NCBI RefSeq assembly: GCF_009856625.1
Contig: NZ_CP047241.1
Coordinates: forward strand, 1,550,001 to 1,614,000
Length of the DNA stretch: 64,000 bases
Source of the DNA: Aquitalea denitrificans
GTDB lineage: Bacteria > Pseudomonadota > Gammaproteobacteria > Burkholderiales > Chromobacteriaceae
Reading direction: 5' to 3'
Part shown: positions 34,557-43,633 of the stretch, piece after piece
How the letters are laid out: each line of letters starts with the position of its first letter
How positions within the stretch are numbered: position 1 is the stretch's first letter
Program-made: the position numbers and the translations under genes
Notes under the pieces: model-generated
Databases searched by the model: none
What the model saw: only the letters and a program-made list of their open reading frames with translations
Told to the model about the DNA's origin: nothing

Positions 34557-35491
34557 AGACTATCGAGGAACTTAAGGCTAGCCTAGCAGCAATTTTGCAC
34601 TCAGAAGGAATCAATCTCAAATTATATTTGGGTACCGGCGGCAGTGAGGAGCGAATATACAGATTGGCTGATTTTGATGATGGAGCTACAGAGTTGGTCT
34701 GCCGAAATTTTGTACAGAGTGTGGACGTATTTCTAGACAACGATAATTTGGCAACCCTACCTTTGACACAGATGGATCACCGAGCCGAAACGCTTTTTAT
34801 GTATGATCTTGAAGAACGGCCCGCTGAATTTGCTAAGCTAGCAGCTATTTCCCTTGAAAATAATCTAGAAACATTCAATTTTGTTGAGCACGGTTTATCT
34901 ACCGTAACTAGTATCGCAATCAAAATTTCATCAGCACACAACACCGTTGTATTTTTCAAAAAATTTTACCCGATTTCACTCGTTAAACGTGATCAAATCT
35001 TGCTGATTGTGAAGGATGATACGCGCTTCTCAATCCTAGATCGGGATATTCTCAAAGTAACAGGTGGATTCGACGTGGTTTTAGTTGATGGGCAATTTTA
35101 CATCAATGACTTTGGTAAGTTTGAGAAATCATTTGCGTTTGAGCAGATTGCAAAAAATGCAATGCAAGATGTGACAAATAAGATCATGGCTCTTGGTTTA
35201 GTAAATGATACCAAAGGCTACTTGGCTGAGTGTCAGGCATCAAGAAAAGATATTTTGCGGGCAGGGAAAAGTAGAGTATTAGAGATAGATGTAGGGACGA
35301 TTATTTCTTTTGTCCAAGCAAGGCAGAGCCAGATTGGCATCAAGGTTGCTGATGGGAAATTGCTGCTTTCGTCGAAGGCTAGTATCAAACAATTGTATAA
35401 ACTCCTAAATGACGATTATTTGACCTCCCAACTCACACACGTTGAATATGAAACACTGGCCAAAAATGAACTGGTGGCAGTGCCAGAGTGA
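34553..35491 (+). CDS. kwaB: Kiwa anti-phage system subunit KwaB (DUF4868)
   Basis: A 312-residue soluble protein. Residues about 120-290 fit the DUF4868 pattern that defines KwaB: FFKKFYPISLVKRDQILLIV, then DRDILKVTGGFDVVLVDGQF and YINDFGKFEKSFAFEQI. KwaB is the effector partner of the membrane subunit KwaA and has been reported to act on or bind DNA; that is family knowledge. The start overlaps kwaA, so both are made from one message. No other gene is in the operon. Divergent AT-rich sequence follows (219 bases) before a convergent HNH gene. Confidence 0.85.
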   Translation: MKTIEELKASLAAILHSEGINLKLYLGTGGSEERIYRLADFDDGATELVCRNFVQSVDVFLDNDNLATLPLTQMDHRAETLFMYDLEERPAEFAKLAAISLENNLETFNFVEHGLSTVTSIAIKISSAHNTVVFFKKFYPISLVKRDQILLIVKDDTRFSILDRDILKVTGGFDVVLVDGQFYINDFGKFEKSFAFEQIAKNAMQDVTNKIMALGLVNDTKGYLAECQASRKDILRAGKSRVLEIDVGTIISFVQARQSQIGIKVADGKLLLSSKASIKQLYKLLNDDYLTSQLTHVEYETLAKNELVAVPE

Positions 35492-35710
35492 CAGTTTATT
35501 TAGAGCCGAAAATGGCTGTATTTTGATATGGAGACAGCCGAAATTTTTTACTCGTGAGCGATTGCTTGGGCAGGCTAATTCATGATTAATGAACAGTTAT
35601 TGGTCTAAGTGATCATTTATTTTATAATCCTAAGCCATTTTAAAGTCACACGTTTTTCATTTTTCTTTAATTTTTGACCAAGAAAGAGTCAATTGCACTT
35701 GAAAGGTAGT

Positions 35711-36856
35711 CTAATCATTTGCTCTTTTTCGTCTGGCTCGATAGTCGGAGTTGTTTACACCTTGAACCCAACTCCCTTGAGCAGGGTCGTGGAGTATAAA
35801 ATCAGGGCTAATGCCTAACGGCGATATACAAATATGAAGCTGATCACCTTTTCGGCCGATAGAGCTTATTTCACCAACAACAGATCGTTCAGCCATATTA
35901 GCCACTGTATGAATGCCATGTGCGGTCTGATTTAGGGATGTCCATAGATTAAAGTGAAATTCAATATGAATGTCTGTCTTGTAAATATTGGCCTGCACTA
36001 AAGGAAAATTTTTCTTAATTTCAAGCCGGTGACGGAAGTAAATAAGTGATCCGACAGCTAGATAGTTTTCAAGGATGTCTTTGTCACCCAGCATCTCTGT
36101 TATATCTAGAACTGAAGAGCTATCAATGAAGCGTCCCAGTAAGTCCGAGATATAAATGCCCATCAACTGTGCTTCACTCGAGTCAAATAAGTAGTTTTTT
36201 ATAGGTTTGCCTAAGCACTCTTTCCATATGGAATCCGGATTGATATTTCCATTGCTATCAATGAAGTTGTTTTTTTTAAGTTCATTTATGTGCTCGTTGC
36301 TAAGATTTGAACCAAGGCTAGGTGATCTTGCAGTTTTATCTCGTAAATTATCGACATGAATCCAGTACCATCTTGTACTGCGATGGTGTGGATTTAGTAA
36401 TCTCTCTTCATATGATTTTCGTATTTTTTTTGAACTAGATATCCATTTTTTCTTGGCTGTGCGGATGGCATCAGGAGTAAGCTTTAGTGAAAGTCCACCG
36501 ATTCGGTGTGCTTCATCGTGATGTTCTAGGCATAGTATGACCAAATTATCTTCATCATGTGTCCCCCCATTGCCCCATGCTTTTATGTGGTGAACAACGA
36601 TAGGCCTTCCTGGCTTATGGCAAACGCAGCATGTTCTCCAGCTGTCATCCAGTACTTTGCGTAGTACGGCAACTGGAATCGCTGGTCGATTAGAGTCTCT
36701 AATGGCACTTATATGATTAGCCGAAAGGCCTAGAGCTATCAATTCAGCGTCAGTCTTTTGGAGCAATGAAGAAATAGTCTCTTTCTTGGCGACAAGATTC
36801 TGAGCAATAACATTTGAAATGTTACGTGATAGCAATGCATCTAGAGTAGTAGTCAT
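35711..36856 (-). CDS. HNH endonuclease-domain protein
   Basis: A 381-residue protein with an HNH nuclease core at about residues 72-118: CCVCHKPGRPIVVHHIKAWG, N104 and LCLEHHDEAH give the metal and zinc ligands C76, C79, C109, H112 and the catalytic H89/H90 pair. The first 60 residues resemble a helix-hairpin-helix segment (SSLLQKTDAELIALGLSANH), suggesting DNA contact. Residues 150-381 match nothing I know. It faces Kiwa tail to tail, and its ATG (36856) lies at the start of a 474-base gap. In a defence island a stand-alone restriction or abortive role is likely but not shown; a homing nuclease is the alternative. Confidence 0.85.
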   Translation of the reverse strand: MTTTLDALLSRNISNVIAQNLVAKKETISSLLQKTDAELIALGLSANHISAIRDSNRPAIPVAVLRKVLDDSWRTCCVCHKPGRPIVVHHIKAWGNGGTHDEDNLVILCLEHHDEAHRIGGLSLKLTPDAIRTAKKKWISSSKKIRKSYEERLLNPHHRSTRWYWIHVDNLRDKTARSPSLGSNLSNEHINELKKNNFIDSNGNINPDSIWKECLGKPIKNYLFDSSEAQLMGIYISDLLGRFIDSSSVLDITEMLGDKDILENYLAVGSLIYFRHRLEIKKNFPLVQANIYKTDIHIEFHFNLWTSLNQTAHGIHTVANMAERSVVGEISSIGRKGDQLHICISPLGISPDFILHDPAQGSWVQGVNNSDYRARRKRAND

Positions 36857-37330
36857 TCAAATGCCCTTTGCGATATAAACTGAAATTAGTAGTATATATT
36901 ATTATGTAGATAAAAAAATAAATTAGTCAATGTCTAGGACTGCTGAAGTGTAATAAGCACTTCAGGGTGATGGTCTTTATAAGCCGTAGGGATAGTTTTA
37001 CTCGTGAGTGAGTGTAACGTCCAACCAAGAAAGGTGAACCAGCTGAGCGTAGTATTCTTCTCAAGAGCAAAGGGGAGATTGCGGTGTTGCTAACTTGCGT
37101 TCATGAGCTAGTACATAGTGGATATTTGCGCGATTTTTTCACACTGCAGCTGAGAGAGTGCAATCGCATTGTAGCATCATCTGCGGTGAATCAGTTTGCG
37201 GAATTTATCTACAAAACTGCCTATATAGGCTGTAGGTAAGGCAATCTATTCGGCATGGAAGATGAATTTTGCTAGAGATAGGTGGTTTTTATTTAATTTC
37301 CATTGATTTCTTATTTTGAGGGTGTGTTTT
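36857..37330. promoter_or_regulatory. 474-bp divergent promoter region in the island
   Basis: No gene is seen. It separates the divergent HNH and nuclease-ATPase genes. A perfect inverted repeat TGAAGTG-N7-CACTTCA (36944-36964) lies 88 bases from the HNH start and could be an operator. GAGGGTG (from 37318) is the ribosome site of the downstream gene. The rest is AT-rich and plain. Confidence 0.55.
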
Positions 37331-40000
37331 ATGCTGAAGTTGCCTATCTTAGATGAGTTAAAAACTGAGTCTGATGTAGAACAGAAACTTATTTTTCCGC
37401 TTTTGACTACAGATCACCCTTACGGGTTGGGTATTCCGAGTACTCATGTACTTACTAAGCTTTCAATTAGAAAATTGAAAATTGGTAAAGGGCAAGAAGA
37501 AAAGCTTTATTTTCCTGATTATATTTTGATGAGCGAAGGTTATCCTGTTGCAATTGTAGAAGCAAAGATTCCTGGAGAATCTCTCGACATTGCATTTAGA
37601 GAGGCCAGGCTCTATGCTTATGAGATTAATGCCAAGTTTGACGAAGGTATAAACCCAGTTCAATTTATTTTGGCCTGTAATGGTGAGGCAATCATGTTTG
37701 GACCAGCCGATGTCGATGTCGGTAGAGTTGTATCTCTTGATGATTTAAACGTTAGTTGTCAAGGATTTGCTGATCTCCAAGCATTTTGTAATTTTGGTGT
37801 TTTACAACGACATAGTAGTGCACTTGCCAAAAAACAAAAGCCTGATCGATTTTGGAAGCCCAAGAAATTTCTTGGTGGAAGTACTGTTCAGGCAGAAGAA
37901 GTTGGTAGAAATACTTTTGGCTTGGCACTTTCAGCTGAATTTGGTCACATTTTTGCACCCGAAACGACAGAGGATAGGTCGGTAATCGCTAAAGAAGCAT
38001 ATGTCGATTCTAAAATGTCAAGTCGAGCAATTCTTCCCATTGATCGTATTATTCGAGCGGCTAAGCCCCCTAGCGAAACTAATTCACAATTGATAAAGGA
38101 TAGGGCAAATCCTACCGAGCTATTTTCTAAGCTAAGAGCAGGCTCTAGTTTGGAGCAGAAAATACTTTTACTTATTGGAAGCGTCGGGTCTGGGAAGTCA
38201 ACTTTTGTTGATTATCTTATTTATAAAGCATTGCCGGCTGACATTATAACAAGCACACTTTGGTGTCGGCTGGATATGAATTCTGCGCCTGTGTCGAGTG
38301 AAGATATATATAAATGGCTTAGGCAGCGTATTTCAGAGAAATGCATTGAGAAATATCCAGATGAAGATTTTGATGATTTGGATATTCTAAAAAAGGTTTA
38401 TGGGGTAGAGTTCAATAGATTTGAGAAAATACAGGGGAGACTTCTTCGTGAGTCAGGTGATACTATTGAGTATAATAGGGAGTTGGTGAGGCAGATAAAT
38501 GAATGGGAGGGGAGTGATGAAGTCCGATCCAAGGCAATATCTAGGTATTGTTGTGGTGAGCGCGGGAAATTGTTGATTATTGTTTTAGATAATTGTGATA
38601 AAAGATCGCGTGATGAACAATTGCTTATGTTTCAGGCTGCGCAGTGGATTCAGCGAGAGTATCGGGCACTTATTATTCTTCCATTGCGTGAAGAAACATA
38701 TGAAGTATATCAAGATCAACCACCACTAGATACAGCACTCAAAGATTTGATTTTCAGAATTGAGGCACCATTATTTCAGCATGTTCTGGTGAAGCGTGTT
38801 CAGCTGGCTTTGTCCAGAATGAATGGTGGTAAAACGCAGTCGGCTCATTATGACTTGCCTAATGGGTTTCGTGTTGAGTGCCCAAGAACAGATCAGGCAT
38901 TTTATCTAGCATCTATTATTCGCTCATTGTTTGAACATGATAAATTTATTCGTAGAATGATTGCTGGCCTTTCTGGTAGAAATATTAGAAAGGCACTAGA
39001 GATTTTTATTGATTTCTGCAATAGTGCTCATTTGGGTGAGGATGAGATCTTCAAAATACGACAACATGAGGGTAAGTACACATTACCGCTATATTTGGTT
39101 ACGCGTATTTTGTTGCGTGGGAATCTTAGGTTTTACGATGGCCAGGATTCTGTTGTAAAGAATTTTTTTGATATTTTCCATAAAGACAATGAACCTTTTT
39201 ACTTTAGCCGATTAATGATATTAAATTGGCTGAATATAAGGTTTTCTTACAAGGGTACTAATGGGGTTCGTGGATATTTTCCTGTAAGCTTGTTGAAGGC
39301 TGATCTAATTGGTCTTGGTGTTCCTGATTATGTTCTGGATCGTGAATTGGATTTTCTACTTAAGGCGCATTGCATAACATCAGAGAGTCTTAATGTTGGG
39401 GAGTTGGAAAGCTCAGATTTGATACGTATTAGCTCTGCAGGTGTTGTACATTTGGATCTATTAGGTAGTATTGACTATTTGGCAACTATCGCGGAGGATA
39501 CTTGGTTTGATGATCAGAATATCGCAAGAAAAATTTCAGAACGTATTGTTAAGATTGAAAAGCACTTTCATATACACACTCAATTAGATAATGCAAGGGA
39601 TGTTGTCTGCTATCTAAATGAGAAGCTTTTCAGACTTGAAAAATCAATTGGTTCTTTTATTGCTATTGATTCATCGATAACTAGTTTGTGGTCGCTCGAT
39701 AAAGCAAAAAAAGCCATCGATAGTGTTGAGTCAGCGGTTAGAGTTGATGAGTGGTTCGATTTAGATAAGCGTTATCAGTCAGGATCAATTTTCTCTGGTC
39801 GCATTGTAAATCGCACCCCAAAGCATGGATTGTTCATTGAACTAGAGCCAGGAATAGTCGCATTGTTGCATAAATCAAAACTGTTGCCAGACTATATGCA
39901 AAATGACGACTTTATGCAAAATGAAATAATAGAGTGTAAAATTATTAGGATTGACACTATTAATCGAAAGATATCACTCGATTTAGTTGTAAATAACTAA
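37331..40000 (+). CDS. PD-(D/E)xK nuclease / P-loop NTPase / S1-domain fusion, putative novel defence protein
   Basis: Not matched to any named system. In this 889-residue protein, residues 1 to about 140 resemble the HsdR N-terminal nuclease domain of type I restriction enzymes: E17 in SDVEQKLIFPLL, then P62-D63 and E77-A-K79 give a full PD-(D/E)xK site. Residues about 270-460 are a P-loop NTPase with Walker A G283-SVGSGKST and Walker B LLIIVLDNCD (D420), then LIILPLREETY. Residues 460-815 are helical with no known motif. Residues 817-889 are an S1/OB-fold RNA-binding domain (SIFSGRIVN, HGLFIELEPGIVALLHKSKL). There are no helicase motifs, no methylase partner and no TPR or WD repeats. ATG 37331 has GAGGG upstream. 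It is transcribed alone, with a terminator 4 bases after the stop, and is very AT-rich. Confidence 0.88.
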   Translation: MLKLPILDELKTESDVEQKLIFPLLTTDHPYGLGIPSTHVLTKLSIRKLKIGKGQEEKLYFPDYILMSEGYPVAIVEAKIPGESLDIAFREARLYAYEINAKFDEGINPVQFILACNGEAIMFGPADVDVGRVVSLDDLNVSCQGFADLQAFCNFGVLQRHSSALAKKQKPDRFWKPKKFLGGSTVQAEEVGRNTFGLALSAEFGHIFAPETTEDRSVIAKEAYVDSKMSSRAILPIDRIIRAAKPPSETNSQLIKDRANPTELFSKLRAGSSLEQKILLLIGSVGSGKSTFVDYLIYKALPADIITSTLWCRLDMNSAPVSSEDIYKWLRQRISEKCIEKYPDEDFDDLDILKKVYGVEFNRFEKIQGRLLRESGDTIEYNRELVRQINEWEGSDEVRSKAISRYCCGERGKLLIIVLDNCDKRSRDEQLLMFQAAQWIQREYRALIILPLREETYEVYQDQPPLDTALKDLIFRIEAPLFQHVLVKRVQLALSRMNGGKTQSAHYDLPNGFRVECPRTDQAFYLASIIRSLFEHDKFIRRMIAGLSGRNIRKALEIFIDFCNSAHLGEDEIFKIRQHEGKYTLPLYLVTRILLRGNLRFYDGQDSVVKNFFDIFHKDNEPFYFSRLMILNWLNIRFSYKGTNGVRGYFPVSLLKADLIGLGVPDYVLDRELDFLLKAHCITSESLNVGELESSDLIRISSAGVVHLDLLGSIDYLATIAEDTWFDDQNIARKISERIVKIEKHFHIHTQLDNARDVVCYLNEKLFRLEKSIGSFIAIDSSITSLWSLDKAKKAIDSVESAVRVDEWFDLDKRYQSGSIFSGRIVNRTPKHGLFIELEPGIVALLHKSKLLPDYMQNDDFMQNEIIECKIIRIDTINRKISLDLVVNN

Positions 40001-40003
40001 ATA

Positions 40004-40030
40004 AAAAGCCCATCGTTGTGATGGGCTTTT
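40004..40030 (+). terminator. Intrinsic terminator of the nuclease-ATPase-S1 gene
   Basis: Eleven-base stem AAAAGCCCATC / GATGGGCTTTT with a GTTGT loop, beginning four bases after the stop codon. It shows the gene is a transcription unit by itself. Confidence 0.92.
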
Positions 40031-40373
40031 ATACAAATATCATGCGATTTACGGGTTAGATCATAAAGCAACTCACTTTGAAAGGTTTCTTGTAGATCAA
40101 CGTGTCAATCGAAATATTTCCTGACATAGGTGAAAGAACGACCAGAAATGTGTCGTTGCTGCCAGGTAGAAAACACTGTAAACCTAGCTTACTTAGGTTT
40201 GGCTGTCAATACTGTAGTTACTTTCTTGGGAGGGCATGAAATCTGTTTCGTATGATGTGTCTCCACGTTACCTTGCGCAGGGTCATAGGTCTACTGAGGA
40301 GAAGGATAGTAGTTTACGGTGTGTTGCTAGTTGTTTGTGCAACACTGGTGTCACCAATCAGGAGTAGAAGAGC
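40031..40373. other. Gene-free stretch with two perfect inverted repeats
   Basis: No gene is seen in about 340 bases. AAACCTA-N7-TAGGTTT (40180-40200) and GTGTTGC-N11-GCAACAC (40321-40345) are both perfect. The second ends 28 bases before the 40374 gene and may be an operator or leader hairpin for it. GGAG precedes that start. Confidence 0.55.
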
Positions 40374-40661
40374 ATGACTGTTCAGCTGAAAGACATTGTC
40401 CTAAAGCGTGTATCGCTACTTATCTGGGATGGGAAGGAAATCAGCATTTGGTATGCGGCCTATTGTGATGGACGAACGTTCTGTCCCCCGGTGATATTTT
40501 TTGACGAGATGCCTGAGACGCTTCAGAACCTTTTTAGCAATTGGCTCAAAGTCCGGAAGCTCTCGGTGACGATGCCGCCAAGGCTACCAAGGCCGGGGCG
40601 TGCCTACTTTCTGGACGATGTTCAATCGGCCATTGATGGGGCAGAACTAGGGAGCGATTAA
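40374..40661 (+). CDS. Small protein of unknown function (95 aa)
   Basis: Not recognised. Begins MTVQLKDIVLKRVSLLIWDG and ends in a basic Pro-rich segment (MPPRLPRPGRAYFLDDV) with an acidic tail. Two Cys, no membrane segment or signal. CAGGAG lies about 9 bases upstream of ATG 40374. It sits between the defence cargo and tniQ, convergent with the transposition genes, and its base content is closer to the tns genes than to the AT-rich cargo. It could be an accessory gene of the transposon, but nothing in the sequence shows this. Confidence 0.55.
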   Translation: MTVQLKDIVLKRVSLLIWDGKEISIWYAAYCDGRTFCPPVIFFDEMPETLQNLFSNWLKVRKLSVTMPPRLPRPGRAYFLDDVQSAIDGAELGSD

Positions 40662-40703
40662 CCTCGCCACTCTCCCCCCAGAGGTTTCATCTGCTCCTCT
40701 AGG

Positions 40704-42608
40704 TTATAGAACACCCTCTGTGCGATTGAAAGCATGAGCTTCGGCAAAGGCGGCCAAGACGTCAGAGCAGCGGAAGAGATAGCACCCCACGTTATCGATC
40801 GTAGGCCCGCAAATGGGTCTAATACCTTGATGTAGTAGAGCTTTGGCGGCGGAGTGTTCGGAGAGACCCAGTAACGCACCAAGCTTTTTGCCCCATACGT
40901 AGCTCGAATCAATGCGCTCCAGCTCTTCGGCAAAGATCCCCATCAGCATCTTCTTCTCGTAGCCATACTGTTGCGGGCTCGCTTGCACTAGCTCCTTGCT
41001 GATCAATTGGTACAGCAGGTTGAGGTCCATTTTGAGGTGCTTAGCTGCCTCGGGTACCGTGAAGAAGCCACGCGACAATCGATACTGCTGGTGCCAATCC
41101 CGGAATTGCTCCCGCGAGACAAGCAGGGCACGGATGCCAGTCTCGGCCGGCGTTCGACTCTCCACCTGCAGATCACCGTCTATCAATGCCCGGATAACCG
41201 CCAGGAAAGCTTCTCTGCCTTGCATCCAGCGTTTGGTGATCTCCCATACTGAGATCAGACTGGTGCTTTCTGGTGTGATGCTCAAATTGCTATGGTTTAA
41301 GCGCTCTAAAAAAGCGTTCACGTCGCTGTGTTTGAACAACCAGGGCGCTCGATCTGAAGGCCTTGGAGCGGCCTCTAGCAGGTGATTTTCTGCAAGTAAG
41401 CGGATACGATTCGGGGTGATTCGCAAGAGCGATTCAACATCTTTCATCGTCAGTAGGTCATGTTCATTTTGAGCAAAGAGTTCGACCGAAGCCCTCTCGA
41501 CCATCCAACTGGTTTTCCCTTGGGCGCTGACTACTTTGCATCCCTTGATCTCGCCCTGTTCGACCAATTTGTGTAATGCCCTAACGGGCAGCTTCAGGCG
41601 CTGGGCAGCCTCTGCGCCGCTCATGATAGGGTGCCCCTTGCGTAGCTCATCCTTCAGAATGAGCTTGTCCTGCCAGCGCGTATGCACATGCTGTTCAAAT
41701 TCATGTCGTAGGAACTGTAGTTCGGGATGTACCAGTAGCCGGCTTAAGGCTTGGTGTATTTCTTGCAGATATATCCGCAGCGAGGCGGTTTGGCCAGCTG
41801 TCGGCTTGGTGTACTCTTCCAGCAATCGATGAAAATTGTTCGGCCAGCCCTCCAGTATATGCATCGCCATTGCGATAAATGGTTGGATGACAGCTATCTG
41901 TCCGTGGTTCGCAATCTTTTGTGGCTTGACTCCTGGCCGATGCAAGGCATAGGCCCCGAACACCCATAGCAGGTCACATAGTTGTGCCAGATGAAGCGGC
42001 GCAAGCAAAGGATGTGGGTGGTATTCCGCGTGATGCTCACGCTTACCTCGAAGTACCACCCGCTGGAAGGCCCGTGAAAGGTGAGCGGCAATGGATAGTT
42101 GCCTTGTATTCGCCGGTACCGGTAGTGCTTGCCGAAGGTCCGCACCACATGGGCAGCAGTATAGTGATCCGTGCAGATAGGAAACATGATGTCTACATGC
42201 TGGGCAGGCCTCATGCAATAGCCGCTGATGAGTCGGGCAGGCGACCTGTAACGATAAAAGCCATTCAGATTTCCAATATCCATTCTCCTCAAGGCATTGG
42301 GGGCACCAGCGTCTGTGCCCATGGTTCCAGTAGGTGATTTTAAGCCCCAGACGCCAGTCACTACTTTGACCAAGTGCTGCGGGTGCAGGCCCATTGAGTA
42401 AGGAGAGGAGGTCGGCTGCATGTCCGGTGAGTAATGTCAGGTTCCCAATCGCTGGGTGCAGTGGGTTCCCGTATTTGGCGACCATCGGACGTAGCCATTT
42501 CAAATCGAGGAATCCATTCGCTTCCCCCAGACGAAGGCAGTAACCCAGGAAACTTTCCAGTCTGATAGGCTTCGGCCGTGCAACCAGCAGAGTAGGCGTG
42601 CGAGTCAT
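40704..42608 (-). CDS. TniQ/TnsD-type target selector of a Tn7-like transposon
   Basis: TniQ-family proteins link the TnsC ATPase to the target site. The 634-residue protein has the TniQ N-terminus (LLVARPKPIRLESFLGYCLRL) and a zinc-binding region (WCPQCLEENG, ACPTHQRLLHEACPACRHH, YCCPCGADLR, about residues 105-160). The C-terminal half contains several winged-helix-like segments (SGAEAAQRLKLPVRALHKLV, MKDVESLLRITPNRIRLLAE, TVPEAAKHLKMDLNLLYQLI) that resemble DNA-binding helices. The length is nearer TnsD (about 500 or more) than the short TniQ of CRISPR-guided elements, which suggests direct recognition of a fixed DNA site. It follows tnsC after 47 bases. Confidence 0.88.
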   Translation of the reverse strand: MTRTPTLLVARPKPIRLESFLGYCLRLGEANGFLDLKWLRPMVAKYGNPLHPAIGNLTLLTGHAADLLSLLNGPAPAALGQSSDWRLGLKITYWNHGHRRWCPQCLEENGYWKSEWLLSLQVACPTHQRLLHEACPACRHHVSYLHGSLYCCPCGADLRQALPVPANTRQLSIAAHLSRAFQRVVLRGKREHHAEYHPHPLLAPLHLAQLCDLLWVFGAYALHRPGVKPQKIANHGQIAVIQPFIAMAMHILEGWPNNFHRLLEEYTKPTAGQTASLRIYLQEIHQALSRLLVHPELQFLRHEFEQHVHTRWQDKLILKDELRKGHPIMSGAEAAQRLKLPVRALHKLVEQGEIKGCKVVSAQGKTSWMVERASVELFAQNEHDLLTMKDVESLLRITPNRIRLLAENHLLEAAPRPSDRAPWLFKHSDVNAFLERLNHSNLSITPESTSLISVWEITKRWMQGREAFLAVIRALIDGDLQVESRTPAETGIRALLVSREQFRDWHQQYRLSRGFFTVPEAAKHLKMDLNLLYQLISKELVQASPQQYGYEKKMLMGIFAEELERIDSSYVWGKKLGALLGLSEHSAAKALLHQGIRPICGPTIDNVGCYLFRCSDVLAAFAEAHAFNRTEGVL

Positions 42609-42655
42609 ACTGAACTCCAGTAAAACAGGGACCTCCCGAAGGAGATCCCCTTCGG

Positions 42656-43633
42656 TTAAGCGGCCAGGCTGCCCTGCTTAGGGTCGATCTTGCGCGAGAA
42701 GCGCGTGGGCTCGAACGGTTCTCCGGCCTGATTCAAGCGCCGGAACTGGAACTCTGGATGAAAAGGATTCAGGTCGCGGTCCCCATCGCTCCAGACATAA
42801 CGGACGAAGGACTGCTCGAGCACTTCGTCATCCAGCTCGGTCACACCTGAGGAAATAAGGATTTCCATCGCTCCCAGGATGATCTTGGCCATGTAGCCAA
42901 GCAGGCCATTACTGGCGTAGTGCATGCGTCGCACCCGTTCCCATTCAGCTAGGCCCCATAGCGTTCTACCGTGATTAATCTGCGTATCCCAGGCATGCAA
43001 GATATCCCGAAATAGCGCTTTGTCCGCATTACTCCCAAAGCCAATCGGTGACAGACCGACCCTGGCGGCGAACCTCCGCCGCAACTGCTCATTGGAGCGC
43101 AAAATCAACTCGCACTGTGGCAGCCCAGACAGCACCGTTGGGATGGCAATCGTGTCAATCAGAGTTTTGAGCCATTCGGTGACCTCCTCGAATGTCTTAT
43201 GGCCAGAGTCGACAAAATGGTGGAACTCATCGAGCACCAACATTTCGGTTTTGCAGCCCCGCATGAGCCGCACTACCTGATTGGTTTTTTCTGCAGAACT
43301 TCCACGCATCTGTAGACCTGCCCCCTGCGCGATCAGGATCGACTCAGCCAGTCCGCGCACTGTTGGACTCGCCGGTACTCGCACATACACAATTGGAAGC
43401 AAAGCACCTTCGTCGGTTTGCATCGGCGGATGGCGACTTGCAAAGGTGTGCAGCGCCGAGGTCTTGCCGGTTCCCGACGCTCCGACCAATAGCAGATGAC
43501 GGGCTGACGCACCCTCACGCCACAAGCTGTGAAAGTGACTTAATCGGTCTAGTGCCGTACTGAACTGCGGGTGCAGAATCTGAATGTGTTCAGCCTTACG
43601 CAGATCGGTCACTGTGTAGGGGGTGCTATTCAT
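42656..43633 (-). CDS. tnsC: TnsC/TniB-type AAA+ ATPase
   Basis: The ATP-dependent regulator that forms filaments on target DNA and brings TniQ-bound sites to the transposase. The 325-residue protein has Walker A GASGTGKT (51-58) and Walker B MLVLDEFHHF (D135, E136), an arginine-bearing LRRRFAARV segment and the TniB-type layout. ATG 43633 overlaps tnsB by 8 bases; a longer frame lies fully inside tnsB and was rejected. It is closer to TniB than to E. coli TnsC in size. Confidence 0.92.
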   Translation of the reverse strand: MNSTPYTVTDLRKAEHIQILHPQFSTALDRLSHFHSLWREGASARHLLLVGASGTGKTSALHTFASRHPPMQTDEGALLPIVYVRVPASPTVRGLAESILIAQGAGLQMRGSSAEKTNQVVRLMRGCKTEMLVLDEFHHFVDSGHKTFEEVTEWLKTLIDTIAIPTVLSGLPQCELILRSNEQLRRRFAARVGLSPIGFGSNADKALFRDILHAWDTQINHGRTLWGLAEWERVRRMHYASNGLLGYMAKIILGAMEILISSGVTELDDEVLEQSFVRYVWSDGDRDLNPFHPEFQFRRLNQAGEPFEPTRFSRKIDPKQGSLAA

